In this document: positions 8,143 to 18,308 of the stretch, piece after piece | Layout of the letters: every line of letters begins with the position of its first letter | Numbering within the stretch: position 1 is the stretch's first letter | NCBI RefSeq assembly: GCF_036287235.1 | Contig: NZ_CP142850.1 | Coordinates: 708,001 to 772,000 of the forward strand | Length of the DNA stretch: 64,000 nt | Reading direction: 5' to 3' | From: Exiguobacterium sp. 9-2 | Lineage (GTDB): Bacteria; Bacillota; Bacilli; Exiguobacteriales; Exiguobacteriaceae | Made by a program: the position numbers and the translations under genes | Notes under the pieces: model-generated | Databases searched by the model: none | Seen by the model: only the letters and a program-made list of their open reading frames with translations | Told to the model about the DNA's origin: nothing

Positions 8143-8877
8143 ATGTTATTAGAGATCAAGGGTTTATCAGGAGGATACGGATCTAAAACAGTCCTTCATG
8201 ATATCAATATTGAAGTGGATCAAGGGGAACTCGTTGGTTTAATCGGTTTAAATGGTGCGGGGAAATCAACGACGATTAAACACATCCTCGGTCTATTACC
8301 GGTCAAAACGGGATCTGTACGAATCAATAGATTGGATTTAGCGACGAACGAAACCGAGTATCGTCGTCAAGTCGCGTATATTCCGGAACAGCCGATGTTA
8401 TATGAACAACTAACGTTACGGGAGCACCTTCGCCTCATGGCACAAGGATATGATGTCGAAGAAGCAGTAGCGATAGAACGAGCAAATCATTATGCTGAAC
8501 GTCTTCGGATGACGAAACAATTAGAGTGGTTTCCAAGTGTCTTCTCAAAAGGGATGAAACAAAAAGCAATGATCTTGTGCGCCCTTGTCACGGGGAGTGA
8601 ATTGTTGATCGTTGATGAACCATTCGTTGGACTTGATCCACTGGCAATCCGAGAGTTGCTTCAGATTTTCAGTGAACTCAAGCAGGACGGTAAAGGAATT
8701 TTAATGTCAACGCATATCCTGGAGACAGCCGAGCGCCACTGCAACCGATTCGTTCTCTTACATGAAGGACATATTGCGGCGGAAGGGACAACGGCTGCTT
8801 TACGAGCTCGCTATGGACTACAAGATGGAACGCTGGATGATCTGTACGTTGCTGCGATCGAGGAGGCAGAACGATGA
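8143..8877 (+). CDS. ecsA: ABC transporter ATPase EcsA
   Basis: 244 residues (B. subtilis 247). Walker A GLNGAGKST (about 35-43), an unusual signature FSKGMKQK in place of LSGGQ, Walker B LLIVDEPFVGLDP and the switch His in MSTHI. EcsAB affects secretion, exoprotease and competence phenotypes and has been linked to peptide export and membrane protease activity. The start at 8143 has AAGGGAG 8 nt upstream; an in-frame ATG at 8077 has no ribosome site. ecsB overlaps by 4 bp (ATGA). Confidence 0.93.
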   Translation: MLLEIKGLSGGYGSKTVLHDINIEVDQGELVGLIGLNGAGKSTTIKHILGLLPVKTGSVRINRLDLATNETEYRRQVAYIPEQPMLYEQLTLREHLRLMAQGYDVEEAVAIERANHYAERLRMTKQLEWFPSVFSKGMKQKAMILCALVTGSELLIVDEPFVGLDPLAIRELLQIFSELKQDGKGILMSTHILETAERHCNRFVLLHEGHIAAEGTTAALRARYGLQDGTLDDLYVAAIEEAER

Positions 8878-10010
8878 ATAGCCAGTCCTTATGGAAGGAA
8901 CGGTATCAGGCGGCGATGACGGAAACAGTGAAATATACACGATATATGGCGAATGGTGGACTATTATTCACCGTCTACTTTGTTATTTTATACGCATTAG
9001 TCGTCTACGGTCGTTTCCTCGACCAACTCGATCCATCATTTCCAGGTCGATTCGTCATGGCAGCCTTATTTCTGATTCTGCCGCTCTACCGGACAAGTCG
9101 AACGTTTCTTGTCGAGGCGGATCAAGTGTTTCTATTACCCGTGTTAGCGAAGTTATCCAGTTTCATGCAGCAGGTGCGCGCATATAATGCGATTTTTGGT
9201 ATCATTCGTGCCGTGATTCCGTTTCTAGCAGTCGTTGTTCTCTATGTTCGGACAGAACAGACGACACCGTTTGAACTTGTCTTAATGGGCGTAGCTCTTG
9301 CCCTATTCGGAGCGGCAGCGAATTTGTCGAAACTTGAAGGCATCGCACATCGAACAGTGTTATTGTATGCATTTGGAGCAGCACTACTCGTCATCATCGA
9401 TATGGCGTGGATGTCGATCGTCGTTGCCTTGCTGTTAATGATCGTCCTTCATCTGAAGCGTCAGGATCATCTCCCGTTACGTGAATGGATTGCGCTCGAA
9501 CGAGAATCACGTGATCGTTTTTATCGACTAGCCAACTGGTTCGTCGATGTTCCACATCTATCGGCAACGTATAAACACCGTCGTCTCTTAAGTAACATGG
9601 TCGAGCGGTTTCCGTACCAAGCCCAGACGACATTTGATTATTTGTATGTCAAACAGTTCATCCGGAGTGGGGACGGCATCGGATTGATTGTTCGTTTAAC
9701 ACTGATCGGGGCTGTGTTCATGTGGTTGGCGAGCGGTAACGTTTGGTTCGTTGCACTTGCGATTCCTGCATTTGGTGGATTAACGAGTTTTCAATTGGCG
9801 CCGTTTACGAAAGCAGTCGATCAGCATCTGTTGACTCGCTTATTGCCATTTGGGAATGCCGTACATGCTAAACAGAAAATCATCCGCTTCGCAGCAATCA
9901 GTCAATGTATCATTTTGACGTTACTTGGATTCTTCTTAAGCGGATCCATCTATGTCGTGGGTGGGGCAGCTTTGGCACTTATGATTGGTGAATACTACGC
10001 CCGAAAGTAA
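8874..10010 (+). CDS. ecsB: ABC transporter permease EcsB
   Basis: 378 residues with several hydrophobic segments (about 27-50, 58-75, 105-125, 133-190, 275-310, 338-375). EcsB is the integral membrane partner of EcsA. The ATGA overlap implies coupled translation. The third Bacillus gene, ecsC, is not found downstream. Confidence 0.9.
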   Translation: MNSQSLWKERYQAAMTETVKYTRYMANGGLLFTVYFVILYALVVYGRFLDQLDPSFPGRFVMAALFLILPLYRTSRTFLVEADQVFLLPVLAKLSSFMQQVRAYNAIFGIIRAVIPFLAVVVLYVRTEQTTPFELVLMGVALALFGAAANLSKLEGIAHRTVLLYAFGAALLVIIDMAWMSIVVALLLMIVLHLKRQDHLPLREWIALERESRDRFYRLANWFVDVPHLSATYKHRRLLSNMVERFPYQAQTTFDYLYVKQFIRSGDGIGLIVRLTLIGAVFMWLASGNVWFVALAIPAFGGLTSFQLAPFTKAVDQHLLTRLLPFGNAVHAKQKIIRFAAISQCIILTLLGFFLSGSIYVVGGAALALMIGEYYARK

Positions 10011-10017
10011 TAAACAC

Positions 10018-10060
10018 GAAAGAGCCTACGTGATGAATATTCATCGCGTAGGCTCTTATT
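10018..10060. terminator. Terminator between ecsB and amt
   Basis: AGAGCCTACG-TGATGAATATTCATCG-CGTAGGCTCT: perfect 10-bp outer stem plus an inner GATGAATATTCATC palindrome, with a short T/A-rich flank. Confidence 0.75.
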
Positions 10061-10072
10061 CGTTATGAACCA

Positions 10073-11371
10073 TTAATTGACACGTTCGTTTGATAGATCT
10101 TCTTCTTCAACCATATGCAATTCCTTGCTGACAGGAGCAGGAAGATCGTAAGAAGCTTGACCATGTTCCGCGACGTCAAGACCACGGAGTTCATCTTCGC
10201 GTGTGATTCGAAGTCCGATCGTAAGGTCGAGGACTTTTAAGAAAGCATAACTTAAGACGCTGACGATGACGATAGCAAAGACGACACCAAGAGCTTGAAC
10301 ACCGAGTTGCGTGAAGCCACCTCCATAGAAGAGTCCTGCTTGTCCGATACCTGTGATTTCAACGAGTCGAGGTGAAGCGAAGAATCCAGTTGCGAGTGTA
10401 CCCCAGATACCAGCGACGCCATGAACGGAGAAGGCACAAAGTGGATCATCCACGCGACTTGCGAGAAGAATGCTCGTTCCATACGTGATCACACCAGCAA
10501 GGAAACCAATGACGACGGCTGCCCATGGTTCCACAAAGGCACAGGCTGCTGTGATGGCGACGAGTGCAGCTAATACGCCGTTGATGATCGAAGGAATATC
10601 TGCGACGCGACGGTGCCAGAATGAGATGGCAAGAGCGCCGAGGGCACCTGCTGCAGTCGCGAGTAACGTCGTCAAAGCAACGTAACTAAAGAATCCGTCG
10701 GCAATCGTTAATGTCGAACCAGCGTTGAAGCCGAACCAACATAACCAGAGGATGAAGGCACCGACGACAGAATAAATGACATTGTGTCCAAGCAACGGTG
10801 TTTTTTCAGCACCGATTCGTTTCTTAAGCAGTAAAGCAGCAACAAGTGCAGCAATCCCACCTTGTAAGTGGACGACCGTTGACCCGGCGAAATCTTGCAT
10901 TCCGAGCGAACCAAGGAATCCACCTGCCCAAACGGAACGAGCAATGATCGGATAGATGATAGCAACGAAAAACGTTCCGAACAACAAGTAAACGGATAAT
11001 TTAGCACGTTCTGCGAATCCGCCCCAAGCGATTGCGAGAGAGACGGCGACAAACGAGAGTTGGAAGAGGAACTTTACATCAATCGTGATGTTCGACCAAT
11101 CAAGGCTGCTGAATCCTCCATGTAAGAAGAATCCTTCTGTTCCGATAATGGAGTTACCATCACCGAACGTCAATCCGAATCCGATAGCCCAAAAGGCGAG
11201 AGCGGCAACTGAGAAGCTGATAATTTGTTTAACAGCGACGTGCCCCGCGTTCTTTGCCCGTAACATCCCTGTTTCCAGAAGTAAGAATCCGATTTGCATC
11301 GTAAAGACGAGCAGTGCTGCGAATAAGACATAAAACGTATCGACTGAAATTGCGAGTTGTTCCAGTTTCAT
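10073..11371 (-). CDS. amt: Ammonium transporter Amt
   Basis: 432 residues with about eleven membrane segments and Amt hallmarks: [19 protein letters not shown] near the N-terminus, GFAERAKL, the channel His in STVVHLQGG and later VHGVAG. It admits NH4+/NH3 when nitrogen is scarce. AAAGGAGG lies 7 nt before the ATG at 11371. No glnK/PII gene is attached. It diverges from tnrA across a perfect TnrA/GlnR box, pointing to activation under nitrogen limitation. Confidence 0.95.
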   Translation of the reverse strand: MKLEQLAISVDTFYVLFAALLVFTMQIGFLLLETGMLRAKNAGHVAVKQIISFSVAALAFWAIGFGLTFGDGNSIIGTEGFFLHGGFSSLDWSNITIDVKFLFQLSFVAVSLAIAWGGFAERAKLSVYLLFGTFFVAIIYPIIARSVWAGGFLGSLGMQDFAGSTVVHLQGGIAALVAALLLKKRIGAEKTPLLGHNVIYSVVGAFILWLCWFGFNAGSTLTIADGFFSYVALTTLLATAAGALGALAISFWHRRVADIPSIINGVLAALVAITAACAFVEPWAAVVIGFLAGVITYGTSILLASRVDDPLCAFSVHGVAGIWGTLATGFFASPRLVEITGIGQAGLFYGGGFTQLGVQALGVVFAIVIVSVLSYAFLKVLDLTIGLRITREDELRGLDVAEHGQASYDLPAPVSKELHMVEEEDLSNERVN

Positions 11372-11442
11372 TGTCGTTCCTCCTTTATCCATTTAAAGTA
11401 TGTGTTTACTTTAGACGGAAATACTTTCAAAGAAACGTGTTG

Positions 11443-11459
11443 TGTCAGAAAATCTGACA
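11443..11459. promoter_or_regulatory. TnrA/GlnR operator
   Basis: TGTCA-GAAAATC-TGACA is an exact match to TGTNA-N7-TNACA. Its centre is 80 bp from the amt start codon and 38 bp from the tnrA start codon. It is well placed to activate amt and to act on tnrA itself. Confidence 0.9.
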
Positions 11460-11488
11460 TGGTATTTTTGTGGAAAGGAGTGACGAAG

Positions 11489-11791
11489 ATGAAGTATCGC
11501 GAAAAAAAGGTGATGTCGATCGGAATCGTCTGTGAATTGACCGGCTTGTCAGAACGTCAGATTCGTTACTATGAAGAACGGAAATTAATCTTTCCAGAAC
11601 GGACAAATGGAAAGACGCGAAAATATTCGTTTACGGATGTCGAGCGACTCGTCGAAGTCGCGGAAAAAATCGAGGATGGTTGGCGCACGCACGAAATTCG
11701 AGAAAAAGAACGTAAGGTAACGGAACAGCAACGTTCTGACTTAATTCGTGGTCAGTTAAACGCTGCATTCGGTCTTTACAAGAAACAGTGA
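11489..11791 (+). CDS. tnrA: MerR-family nitrogen regulator TnrA
   Basis: 100 residues. The winged-helix part reads [20 protein letters not shown] and [11 protein letters not shown], typical of GlnR/TnrA. The short C-terminus [14 protein letters not shown] matches the TnrA tail that contacts feedback-inhibited glutamine synthetase, which favours TnrA over GlnR. In Bacillus TnrA activates nitrogen-scavenging genes when glutamine is low. AAAGGAG lies 8 nt before the ATG. The position opposite amt and the shared operator fit. Confidence 0.9.
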   Translation: MKYREKKVMSIGIVCELTGLSERQIRYYEERKLIFPERTNGKTRKYSFTDVERLVEVAEKIEDGWRTHEIREKERKVTEQQRSDLIRGQLNAAFGLYKKQ

Positions 11792-11837
11792 ACATTTCAT
11801 GAACTGGTAACAGAACTGTCATTTTGTAAACGATTTA

Positions 11838-11868
11838 TTGGCACAGACTTCTTAATTTCAGATATAAT
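11838..11868 (+). promoter_or_regulatory. Promoter of the hemEHY operon
   Basis: TATAAT at 11863-11868 with TTGGCA at 11838-11843; the 19-bp spacer is long, so the -35 assignment is uncertain. Confidence 0.45.
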
Positions 11869-11933
11869 GTTTCTGTGTTCACAAACTTATCGTACGTTTT
11901 TTGGGGCGTTAGAACGAGTATAAAGGGGTAGTT

Positions 11934-12980
11934 ATGATGAAGAAATTCAATGATACGTTTTTGCGGGCGATCCGTGGCGAGCAGATTGATCACGTTCCCG
12001 TCTGGTACATGCGACAAGCAGGTCGTTATCAAGCGGAATATCGTGAAATCAAGAAGACACGGACGCTTTTCGAGATCACACATGACTCGGAGCTAGGCGC
12101 ATATGTGACAGAACTACCTGTAAAACAACTAGGGGTCGATGCAGCGATTCTATATAAAGATATCATGACGCCACTTCCGTCGATGGGCGTTGATGTTGAA
12201 ATCAAGAGTGGCATCGGTCCAGTCATTGCGAATCCGATTCGCACGATGGCAGATGTCGAAGCACTGCAACCGTTCAACCGTGAAGATATTCCGTACATTT
12301 ATGAAACAATTCGTTTATTACGGGAACGACTTGAAGTGCCGTTAATTGGTTTTTCCGGGGCGCCATTTACACTTGCGAGCTATATGATTGAAGGTGGACC
12401 TTCAAAGGGATACCATAAAACGAAAGCATTGATGTATGGACAACCTGAAGTATGGCATGCCTTAATGGAGAAACTAGGTGACATGGTCATCGATTACATC
12501 AAATCACAAGTAGATGCAGGGATTCAAGCGTTCCAAATCTTTGATTCATGGGTCGGAACGACAAGCCGGAAAGATTATGTCCGTTACATCAAACCGACGA
12601 TGGAACGCATTTTCACGGAACTAAAAGATACAGGCGTGCCGATGATCATGTTCGGTGTAGGGGCGAGTCATTTGGCAGAAGAGTGGCATAGCTTACCGTT
12701 AGACGTCGTTGGACTCGATTGGCGCTTATCGATCGATGAAGCACGTGAACGTGGGCTGACGAAACCCGTCCAAGGGAACCTCGATCCGTCTTATCTGTTA
12801 GCACCATGGGATATCCTTGAAGCGAAAGCGAAGGAGATTCTCGACATGGGAATGAAACAACCAGGGTTCATCTTTAACCTCGGTCACGGCATCTTCCCGG
12901 AAGTTGATCCAGAAGTATTGAAACGTTTGACTGCATTTATCCATGATTATTCGAAAGAAAAAATGGAGGTAGAAAAATGA
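11934..12980 (+). CDS. hemE: Uroporphyrinogen decarboxylase
   Basis: 348 residues. The conserved N-terminal motif [15 protein letters not shown] and the later [17 protein letters not shown] identify HemE. It removes four carboxyl groups from uroporphyrinogen III to give coproporphyrinogen III in the cytosol. Two ATG codons stand in tandem at 11934 and 11937; the spacing from AAAGGGG slightly favours the second. First gene of hemE-hemH-hemY, with a 4-bp ATGA overlap to hemH. Confidence 0.97.
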   Translation: MMKKFNDTFLRAIRGEQIDHVPVWYMRQAGRYQAEYREIKKTRTLFEITHDSELGAYVTELPVKQLGVDAAILYKDIMTPLPSMGVDVEIKSGIGPVIANPIRTMADVEALQPFNREDIPYIYETIRLLRERLEVPLIGFSGAPFTLASYMIEGGPSKGYHKTKALMYGQPEVWHALMEKLGDMVIDYIKSQVDAGIQAFQIFDSWVGTTSRKDYVRYIKPTMERIFTELKDTGVPMIMFGVGASHLAEEWHSLPLDVVGLDWRLSIDEARERGLTKPVQGNLDPSYLLAPWDILEAKAKEILDMGMKQPGFIFNLGHGIFPEVDPEVLKRLTAFIHDYSKEKMEVEK

Positions 12981-13909
12981 AGACGTTAGGATTACTTGTC
13001 ATGGCGTATGGTACGCCGTATAAACCTGAAGATATCGAGCGGTATTATACGCATATCCGCCGCGGACGCAAACCGTCTCCAGAAGCATTGGCAGAGTTGA
13101 CGGAACGCTACGAAGCCATTGGTGGAGTCTCACCACTCGCACAAGTCACGATTGACCAGGCAGAAGAGCTGCACCGTCAATTGTCTGAGAAATATGCCGG
13201 TGAAATCGAGTTTAAGCTTTATCTTGGTCTAAAGCACATCGAGCCATTCGTTGAGGATGCTGTCGAGCAAATGGCAAAAGACGGCATCACAGAAGCGGTC
13301 ACAGTCGTTTTAGCACCGCACTATTCGACGTTCAGTATTCGTTCATATAATGGTCGTGCGAAGGAAGTCGCAGATCAGCACGGTATTCGTCTCGCATCCG
13401 TTGAATCGTGGTACAAAGAAGAAGCATTTCTCGATTGGTGGGGGAAAGAAATCCGTAAGACGTTCGACGCTTTACCAGTTCCTGAAGAAAAAGCCGTTCT
13501 CGTCGTTTCAGCGCACAGTCTGCCTGAGAAAATCATCGCAAACGGCGATCCGTACCCAGAGCAATTGAAAGAAACTGCCGAATTGATCGCACAACGTGCC
13601 GGTGTACCGCATATGATCACAGGTTGGCAATCAGCTGGACAAACACCTGAGCCATGGCTCGGCCCTGATGTTCAGGATCTGACACGTGATGTTTACGAAG
13701 AAAAAGGATACGAAGCGTTCGTTTACGTGCCAGTCGGCTTCGTTGCGGACCATCTAGAAGTATTATTCGATAATGACTATGAGTGTAAAGTCGTCTGCGA
13801 CGAACTCGGAATCCATTATGCGCGACCTGTCATGCCAAACGCGGATCCTGCTTTCATGAAAGCTGTCACGGAAGCCGTCGCGAAACAGGTGGGTAGTTAT
13901 GTCCAGTAA
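12977..13909 (+). CDS. hemH: Coproporphyrin ferrochelatase
   Basis: 310 residues. [20 protein letters not shown] and the later [11 protein letters not shown] (metal-binding His) and [13 protein letters not shown] identify the Gram-positive ferrochelatase (HemH, also called CpfC). In Bacillota it inserts Fe2+ into coproporphyrin III in the coproporphyrin-dependent branch. It overlaps hemE by 4 bp and hemY by 11 bp, implying translational coupling. Confidence 0.96.
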   Translation: MKTLGLLVMAYGTPYKPEDIERYYTHIRRGRKPSPEALAELTERYEAIGGVSPLAQVTIDQAEELHRQLSEKYAGEIEFKLYLGLKHIEPFVEDAVEQMAKDGITEAVTVVLAPHYSTFSIRSYNGRAKEVADQHGIRLASVESWYKEEAFLDWWGKEIRKTFDALPVPEEKAVLVVSAHSLPEKIIANGDPYPEQLKETAELIAQRAGVPHMITGWQSAGQTPEPWLGPDVQDLTRDVYEEKGYEAFVYVPVGFVADHLEVLFDNDYECKVVCDELGIHYARPVMPNADPAFMKAVTEAVAKQVGSYVQ

Positions 13910-15308
13910 ACGTCTCGTCATCGTGGGCGGTGGTATATCAGGACTTGCGGCCGCCTATTATGCAGAGAAACAGTTTCCGGAAATGAACATCACGTTACTT
14001 GAGGCAGAAGGTCGTCTCGGTGGTAAGGTGGCAACATATCGGGACGAAGGATTGACGATCGAGCGGGGACCAGATTCGTATGTAGCACGAAAACACGTAC
14101 TGACGGATCTCATCGAAGAGATTGGATTAGGGGAGCAACTCGTTCGTAATAACACGTCGCAAGCCTATATATTGGATGCGCGAGGTCTCCACCCGATTCC
14201 AAAAGGTGCCGTCATGGGTATCCCGACGGATTTAGAGTTATTTGCAGAGACTTCTTTGTTGACGGAAGAAGAAAAAGCAGAAGTGTCAGAACGATTGCTT
14301 CACCCGGCTCCTGATTTGACGATTCCAGAAACAGATATCCCGCTAGGAGAGTATTTGCGTCCGCGTCTTGGAGATGCGCTCGTCGAGAAGCTGATCGAAC
14401 CGCTTCTTTCAGGCATTTATGCTGGTGATATCGATCGGATGAGTACGTTTGCGACCTACCCGCAATTTGTTGCAAATGAACAAAAGGCAGGAAGTTTGTT
14501 TGAAGGAATGCGTCTCATGCGTCCGCTTGACCAACAACAAGGTCCGACGCTCAAAGCGACAGGTCAATTTTTATCGCTCGCTACTGGACTCGAGTCTCTC
14601 GTCGAGCGGCTAGAAGAGGTGCTTGAACGGACAGAAATTCGTCTTGAGACACCACTTCGCTCGATTAAACGGGAAGAAGATGGACGGTATCGTCTCGAAA
14701 CGGATCATGGTCCAGAGTATGCCGATGATATTTTGTTAACGATTCCGCATCGCCAAGTCGTGTCCCTGTTACCAGAAGCGACGCTGCCTGGGCTTGCGAA
14801 CCTCTCGACACACTCGACGGCGACAGTCACGTTGATTTTCGATAAGGAAACAGCGTTGCCGATCGATGGAACAGGTTTCATCGTCAACCGTCAGGCACCG
14901 TATTCGATTACAGCGTGTACGGCGATTGATCAAAAGTGGAATCATGCAGCACCGAATCATACCGTGCTTCGTGCCTTCATCGGTCGTCCCGGAAAAGATG
15001 CACTCGTTCGTGAATCAGACGAAATGATTGAACGGGTCGTCTTAGAAGATCTTGAAGCCATCTGTGGTCGTCCGTTGCAACCGGAACGTGTCGTCATCAG
15101 TCGTCTATTAGACGGCTTACCGGCCTACACGGTAGGGCATGCACAGCGGATTCAAGAAGTGCGAGAAACCATCGCTTCGCACTATCCACACATTCATTTA
15201 GCCGGACTTGCTTATGATGGTGTTGGATTGCCAGACTGTGTAGCAGGTGTCAAAGCGACACTTGAACAAATGGCGTTACAACAACCGGAACCATGTCAAG
15301 AATCATGA
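13899..15308 (+). CDS. hemY: Coproporphyrinogen III oxidase, HemY/CgoX type
   Basis: 469 residues. An N-terminal FAD-binding [14 protein letters not shown] and the ERGPDSYV motif place it in the HemY/CgoX family. It oxidises coproporphyrinogen III to coproporphyrin III with O2, giving the substrate for HemH. Last gene of the operon; a terminator follows at once. Confidence 0.95.
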   Translation: MSSKRLVIVGGGISGLAAAYYAEKQFPEMNITLLEAEGRLGGKVATYRDEGLTIERGPDSYVARKHVLTDLIEEIGLGEQLVRNNTSQAYILDARGLHPIPKGAVMGIPTDLELFAETSLLTEEEKAEVSERLLHPAPDLTIPETDIPLGEYLRPRLGDALVEKLIEPLLSGIYAGDIDRMSTFATYPQFVANEQKAGSLFEGMRLMRPLDQQQGPTLKATGQFLSLATGLESLVERLEEVLERTEIRLETPLRSIKREEDGRYRLETDHGPEYADDILLTIPHRQVVSLLPEATLPGLANLSTHSTATVTLIFDKETALPIDGTGFIVNRQAPYSITACTAIDQKWNHAAPNHTVLRAFIGRPGKDALVRESDEMIERVVLEDLEAICGRPLQPERVVISRLLDGLPAYTVGHAQRIQEVRETIASHYPHIHLAGLAYDGVGLPDCVAGVKATLEQMALQQPEPCQES

Positions 15309-15314
15309 AAGACC

Positions 15315-15357
15315 TAAACCTTTTTGAAGCCATTCGTGCTTTAAAAAGGTTTTTTTG
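15315..15357 (+). terminator. Terminator of hemEHY
   Basis: AACCTTTTTGAAGC / GCTTTAAAAAGGTT stem-loop followed by seven T. Confidence 0.88.
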
Positions 15358-15443
15358 TCTTCAAAAGAATGACGCGGAAGGAAACGGGAATAGGAGACAA
15401 GGGACCAAAATCGAACAATACCGTTGAAACGGGAGGGAATCGT

Positions 15444-16895
15444 ATGGTGGAAGTATGGAGTACGTTCACGATCATCATCGTCTACGGATTGCTCATCATG
15501 AATATCTTGGCGGTCCTAACGGTTATTTTTCTCGAACGGCGCGATATTGGTGCGACGTGGGCATGGGTGTTCATCTTGTATTTCGTTCCGCTCGTTGGGT
15601 TTCTCGTCTATCTGTTTTTCGGAAGATTGTTGAAAAAATCGAATTTTTATCGTATTACGGAAGAAGAACAACTAGAACACGATAGACGGATTGCCTTACA
15701 GAAAAAAGAACTCGTGACGATGGGGCGGCACCCGATGATTCAAAAGCACCGGGATATGATTCGGATGAATCTGATGTCGAACGGTTCGTTACTCAGTCTC
15801 TCGAATCAACTGCAGATTCTTTCGGATGGAGAACAGAAATTCAATCGGATGATTCAAGATATCCGCCAGGCAGAGCATGAAGTGAATATTCAATACTACA
15901 TTATTCAGAAAGATCGCCTTGGGCTAGCGTTGATCGATACATTAACCGAATGTGCCCGTCGTGGAATCAAAGTCCGTCTATTATATGATGCTGTCGGATC
16001 ACGTAGTCTCAAACGGACGGATTTCAAAGATTTACTGGTACACGGGGGAGAAGTGTTCGCTTTTTTCCCGTCGACGATTGGTTTCGTTAATTTTCGCTTA
16101 AATAACCGCAATCACCGTAAATCCTGTATCATTGACGGTCGAATCGGCTACATTGGTGGATTTAACGTCGGTACGGAATATCTAGGTATCGATGAAAAGT
16201 TCGGCTACTGGCGGGATACGCATTTTCGCTTGAAAGGTGATGTCGTTCACGATCAGCTCGACCGTTTTATTCTTGACTGGAATCAAGCGAGTGACGTCTA
16301 TACAGAAAAATCATTGTTCTACTACGGGACACACAGGGTTCAGAGTATATTACCGATGCAAATCGTCACGTCGGGTCCGGATTCCCGTTCAGAATATCTG
16401 AAGCTTGCTTTGATCAAGATGATCAATGAGGCAAAGCGGACGATTTACATTCAATCGCCTTATTTCATTCCAGACACGAGTTATTTAGATGCATGTAAGG
16501 CAGCTCTTCTGTCTGGAGTGGAGGTGCGCATCATGATTCCGAATAAGCCGGACCATCCATTCGTTTATTGGGCGACGACAGCTGCTGTAGGAGAGTTGTT
16601 GTCGTACGGAGCTAAAGTCTACACGTATGAACCTGGATTTTTACATGCGAAGACGATTGTTGTTGATGGAGAGATTGCTTCAGTCGGGACGACGAATATC
16701 GATGCACGAAGTTTCCGTTTAAATTTCGAAATGAATACAATCGTCTATGATCAGGAAGTAGCAATTGAACTAGAACGGCTCTTCTTAGCCGATTGTGATG
16801 TATCAAAGCTCATGACGGTCGAGTCGTATGTTGCGCGTTCAAGAATGATCAAATTCAAGGAAAGTATTTCGCGTTTGTTGTCACCGATTTTGTAA
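15444..16895 (+). CDS. cls: Cardiolipin synthase
   Basis: 483 residues, the usual Cls length. Two N-terminal membrane segments (about 4-28 and 38-58) are followed by two phospholipase-D HKD motifs, NHRKSCIIDGRIGYIGGFN and HAKTIVVDGEIASVGTTN. It joins two phosphatidylglycerols into cardiolipin plus glycerol at the membrane. I chose the ATG at 15444 because GGGAGG lies 7 nt upstream; the longer reading frame from 15369 begins inside the leader. Confidence 0.95.
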   Translation: MVEVWSTFTIIIVYGLLIMNILAVLTVIFLERRDIGATWAWVFILYFVPLVGFLVYLFFGRLLKKSNFYRITEEEQLEHDRRIALQKKELVTMGRHPMIQKHRDMIRMNLMSNGSLLSLSNQLQILSDGEQKFNRMIQDIRQAEHEVNIQYYIIQKDRLGLALIDTLTECARRGIKVRLLYDAVGSRSLKRTDFKDLLVHGGEVFAFFPSTIGFVNFRLNNRNHRKSCIIDGRIGYIGGFNVGTEYLGIDEKFGYWRDTHFRLKGDVVHDQLDRFILDWNQASDVYTEKSLFYYGTHRVQSILPMQIVTSGPDSRSEYLKLALIKMINEAKRTIYIQSPYFIPDTSYLDACKAALLSGVEVRIMIPNKPDHPFVYWATTAAVGELLSYGAKVYTYEPGFLHAKTIVVDGEIASVGTTNIDARSFRLNFEMNTIVYDQEVAIELERLFLADCDVSKLMTVESYVARSRMIKFKESISRLLSPIL

Positions 16896-16970
16896 ACCGT
16901 GTTTACGACCAGTCAAAATGTGAAAAATGGTATAGTGGTATGGAAATAGAAAAAGAGGAGAGTGAAGACG

Positions 16971-17852
16971 ATGGCAAATCCAATTAAATTACTCGTATCA
17001 GACATGGATGGTACCGTTCTTTCGGGCAAACAACGAATAGAATCGGAGACGATTCAGGCAATTGAAGCAGCACGCGAACAAGGTGTCGAGTTTGCAATTG
17101 CAACAGGACGTAATTACTTAAATGCTAAAGAATTGACGGATGCCGCAGGAATTCATTGTCCGATCATTGCTTCAAACGGGGCACGTGTGATGACCGTCGA
17201 TGGAGAAGAGTTGAGTGCGACGACTCTGACGACAGAACAAGCACAGCAAATTTACGGCATCATTAGCCAGTACGAAGTCTTCTTCGAGATGTTCTGTGAT
17301 CAAGGACTCGTGACAGCGCAAGGAGCGACGATTGATGCAGCCTACGATTCGTTAAAAGAATTAAGTGAAGAAAGTGATCGGGCAAAACAAGTGCTTGATT
17401 TCTTCCACGATCGCTATTATGTCCACGAAGACGTCAAGATGATTGATGGATTCCGGTCATACATTCGTAATCAAGCGGGAAAAGTATTCAAGTTCATTTC
17501 GTTCTCATTTGATCAAGAATTGATGAAAACAATCTGGCAGGAAATCGAGCAGAAAGTCGAGGGTGTCTATGTCACGTCGTCAGGACACGATAACATCGAA
17601 GTCATGGCAGTCGGTGCCGATAAAGGAACGGCAGTTAAAATCCTCGCGGACCACCTTGGTGTGCCGATCGAACAAGTCGCTGTCATCGGTGATAATCTGA
17701 ACGATCTTCCCATGTTTAAGGTTGCTGGAAAGGCGATCGCGATGGGGAATGGTCATGATGAAGCAAAAGCGATTGCGCATCATGTGACGAAAACAAACGA
17801 TGAGCACGGCGTCGGATATGCGATTCAGCAATTGGCGTCCCGTGCTTGGTAA
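16971..17852 (+). CDS. Cof-type HAD phosphatase
   Basis: 293 residues. HAD motif I is DMDGTVL (nucleophile Asp near residue 11), a C2-type cap follows, and the C-terminal GDNLNDLPMF is motif IV. These cytosolic enzymes remove phosphate from sugar phosphates, flavin mononucleotide or similar metabolites; the substrate is not predictable. GAGGAG lies about 10 nt before the ATG. mscL follows 12 bp later. Confidence 0.85.
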   Translation: MANPIKLLVSDMDGTVLSGKQRIESETIQAIEAAREQGVEFAIATGRNYLNAKELTDAAGIHCPIIASNGARVMTVDGEELSATTLTTEQAQQIYGIISQYEVFFEMFCDQGLVTAQGATIDAAYDSLKELSEESDRAKQVLDFFHDRYYVHEDVKMIDGFRSYIRNQAGKVFKFISFSFDQELMKTIWQEIEQKVEGVYVTSSGHDNIEVMAVGADKGTAVKILADHLGVPIEQVAVIGDNLNDLPMFKVAGKAIAMGNGHDEAKAIAHHVTKTNDEHGVGYAIQQLASRAW

Positions 17853-17864
17853 GGGGGACGTTTC

Positions 17865-18257
17865 ATGTTTAAGGCATTTAAGGAGTTTGCTTTTCGAGGC
17901 AATGTGATCGATTTAGCGGTCGGAGTCATTCTCGGTGCTGCGTTCAGCGGGATTATCAAATCACTCGTCGACAGCGTCTTCATGCCGTTGATCGGTATCA
18001 TCATCGGTGGTATTGATGTCAAAGGATTATCAATCATGGTCGGAAATGCAAAATTACAGTACGGTCAGTTCCTTCAGGCGAGTATCGAATTCTTATTGAT
18101 TGCCTTTGCTTTGTTCATCTTCGTCAAAGGAATCACTTCGTTCCGGAAGAAGGAAGAAGTCGTCGAAGAAGAAGCGGTACCAACGACAGAAGAAAAGCTA
18201 TTGACAGAAATCAGAGATGCCTTGATTCGTCAAAATGAGTCATCACCTAAAAACTGA
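17865..18257 (+). CDS. mscL: Large-conductance mechanosensitive channel
   Basis: 130 residues. The N-terminal helix FKEFAFRGNVIDLAVGVILG and the pore segment with AFSGIIKSLVDSVFMP are diagnostic; a second membrane segment (about 68-90) and a charged C-terminal bundle follow. The homopentamer opens under membrane tension and releases solutes after hypo-osmotic shock. A terminator follows. Confidence 0.96.
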   Translation: MFKAFKEFAFRGNVIDLAVGVILGAAFSGIIKSLVDSVFMPLIGIIIGGIDVKGLSIMVGNAKLQYGQFLQASIEFLLIAFALFIFVKGITSFRKKEEVVEEEAVPTTEEKLLTEIRDALIRQNESSPKN

Positions 18258-18263
18258 TATATA

Positions 18264-18307
18264 CCAAAAGCCTGTCTCACATATTTATGTGAAACAGGCT
18301 TTTTTGG
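18264..18307. terminator. Bidirectional terminator
   Basis: AAAAGCCTGTCTCACATA / TATGTGAAACAGGCTTTTTT stem-loop between convergent mscL and the helicase gene. Confidence 0.9.
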
Positions 18308-18308
18308 C

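Noticed and set aside
11440..11468. TTGTGT-N17-TATTTT as a tnrA promoter
   Set aside because: Transcription would begin at or inside the ribosome site (about 11475), leaving no room for normal initiation.
12350..14070. Other CGGGGA words, such as the one near 14064 in hemY
   Set aside because: They are not flanked by inverted repeats, so they do not belong to the hairpin set.
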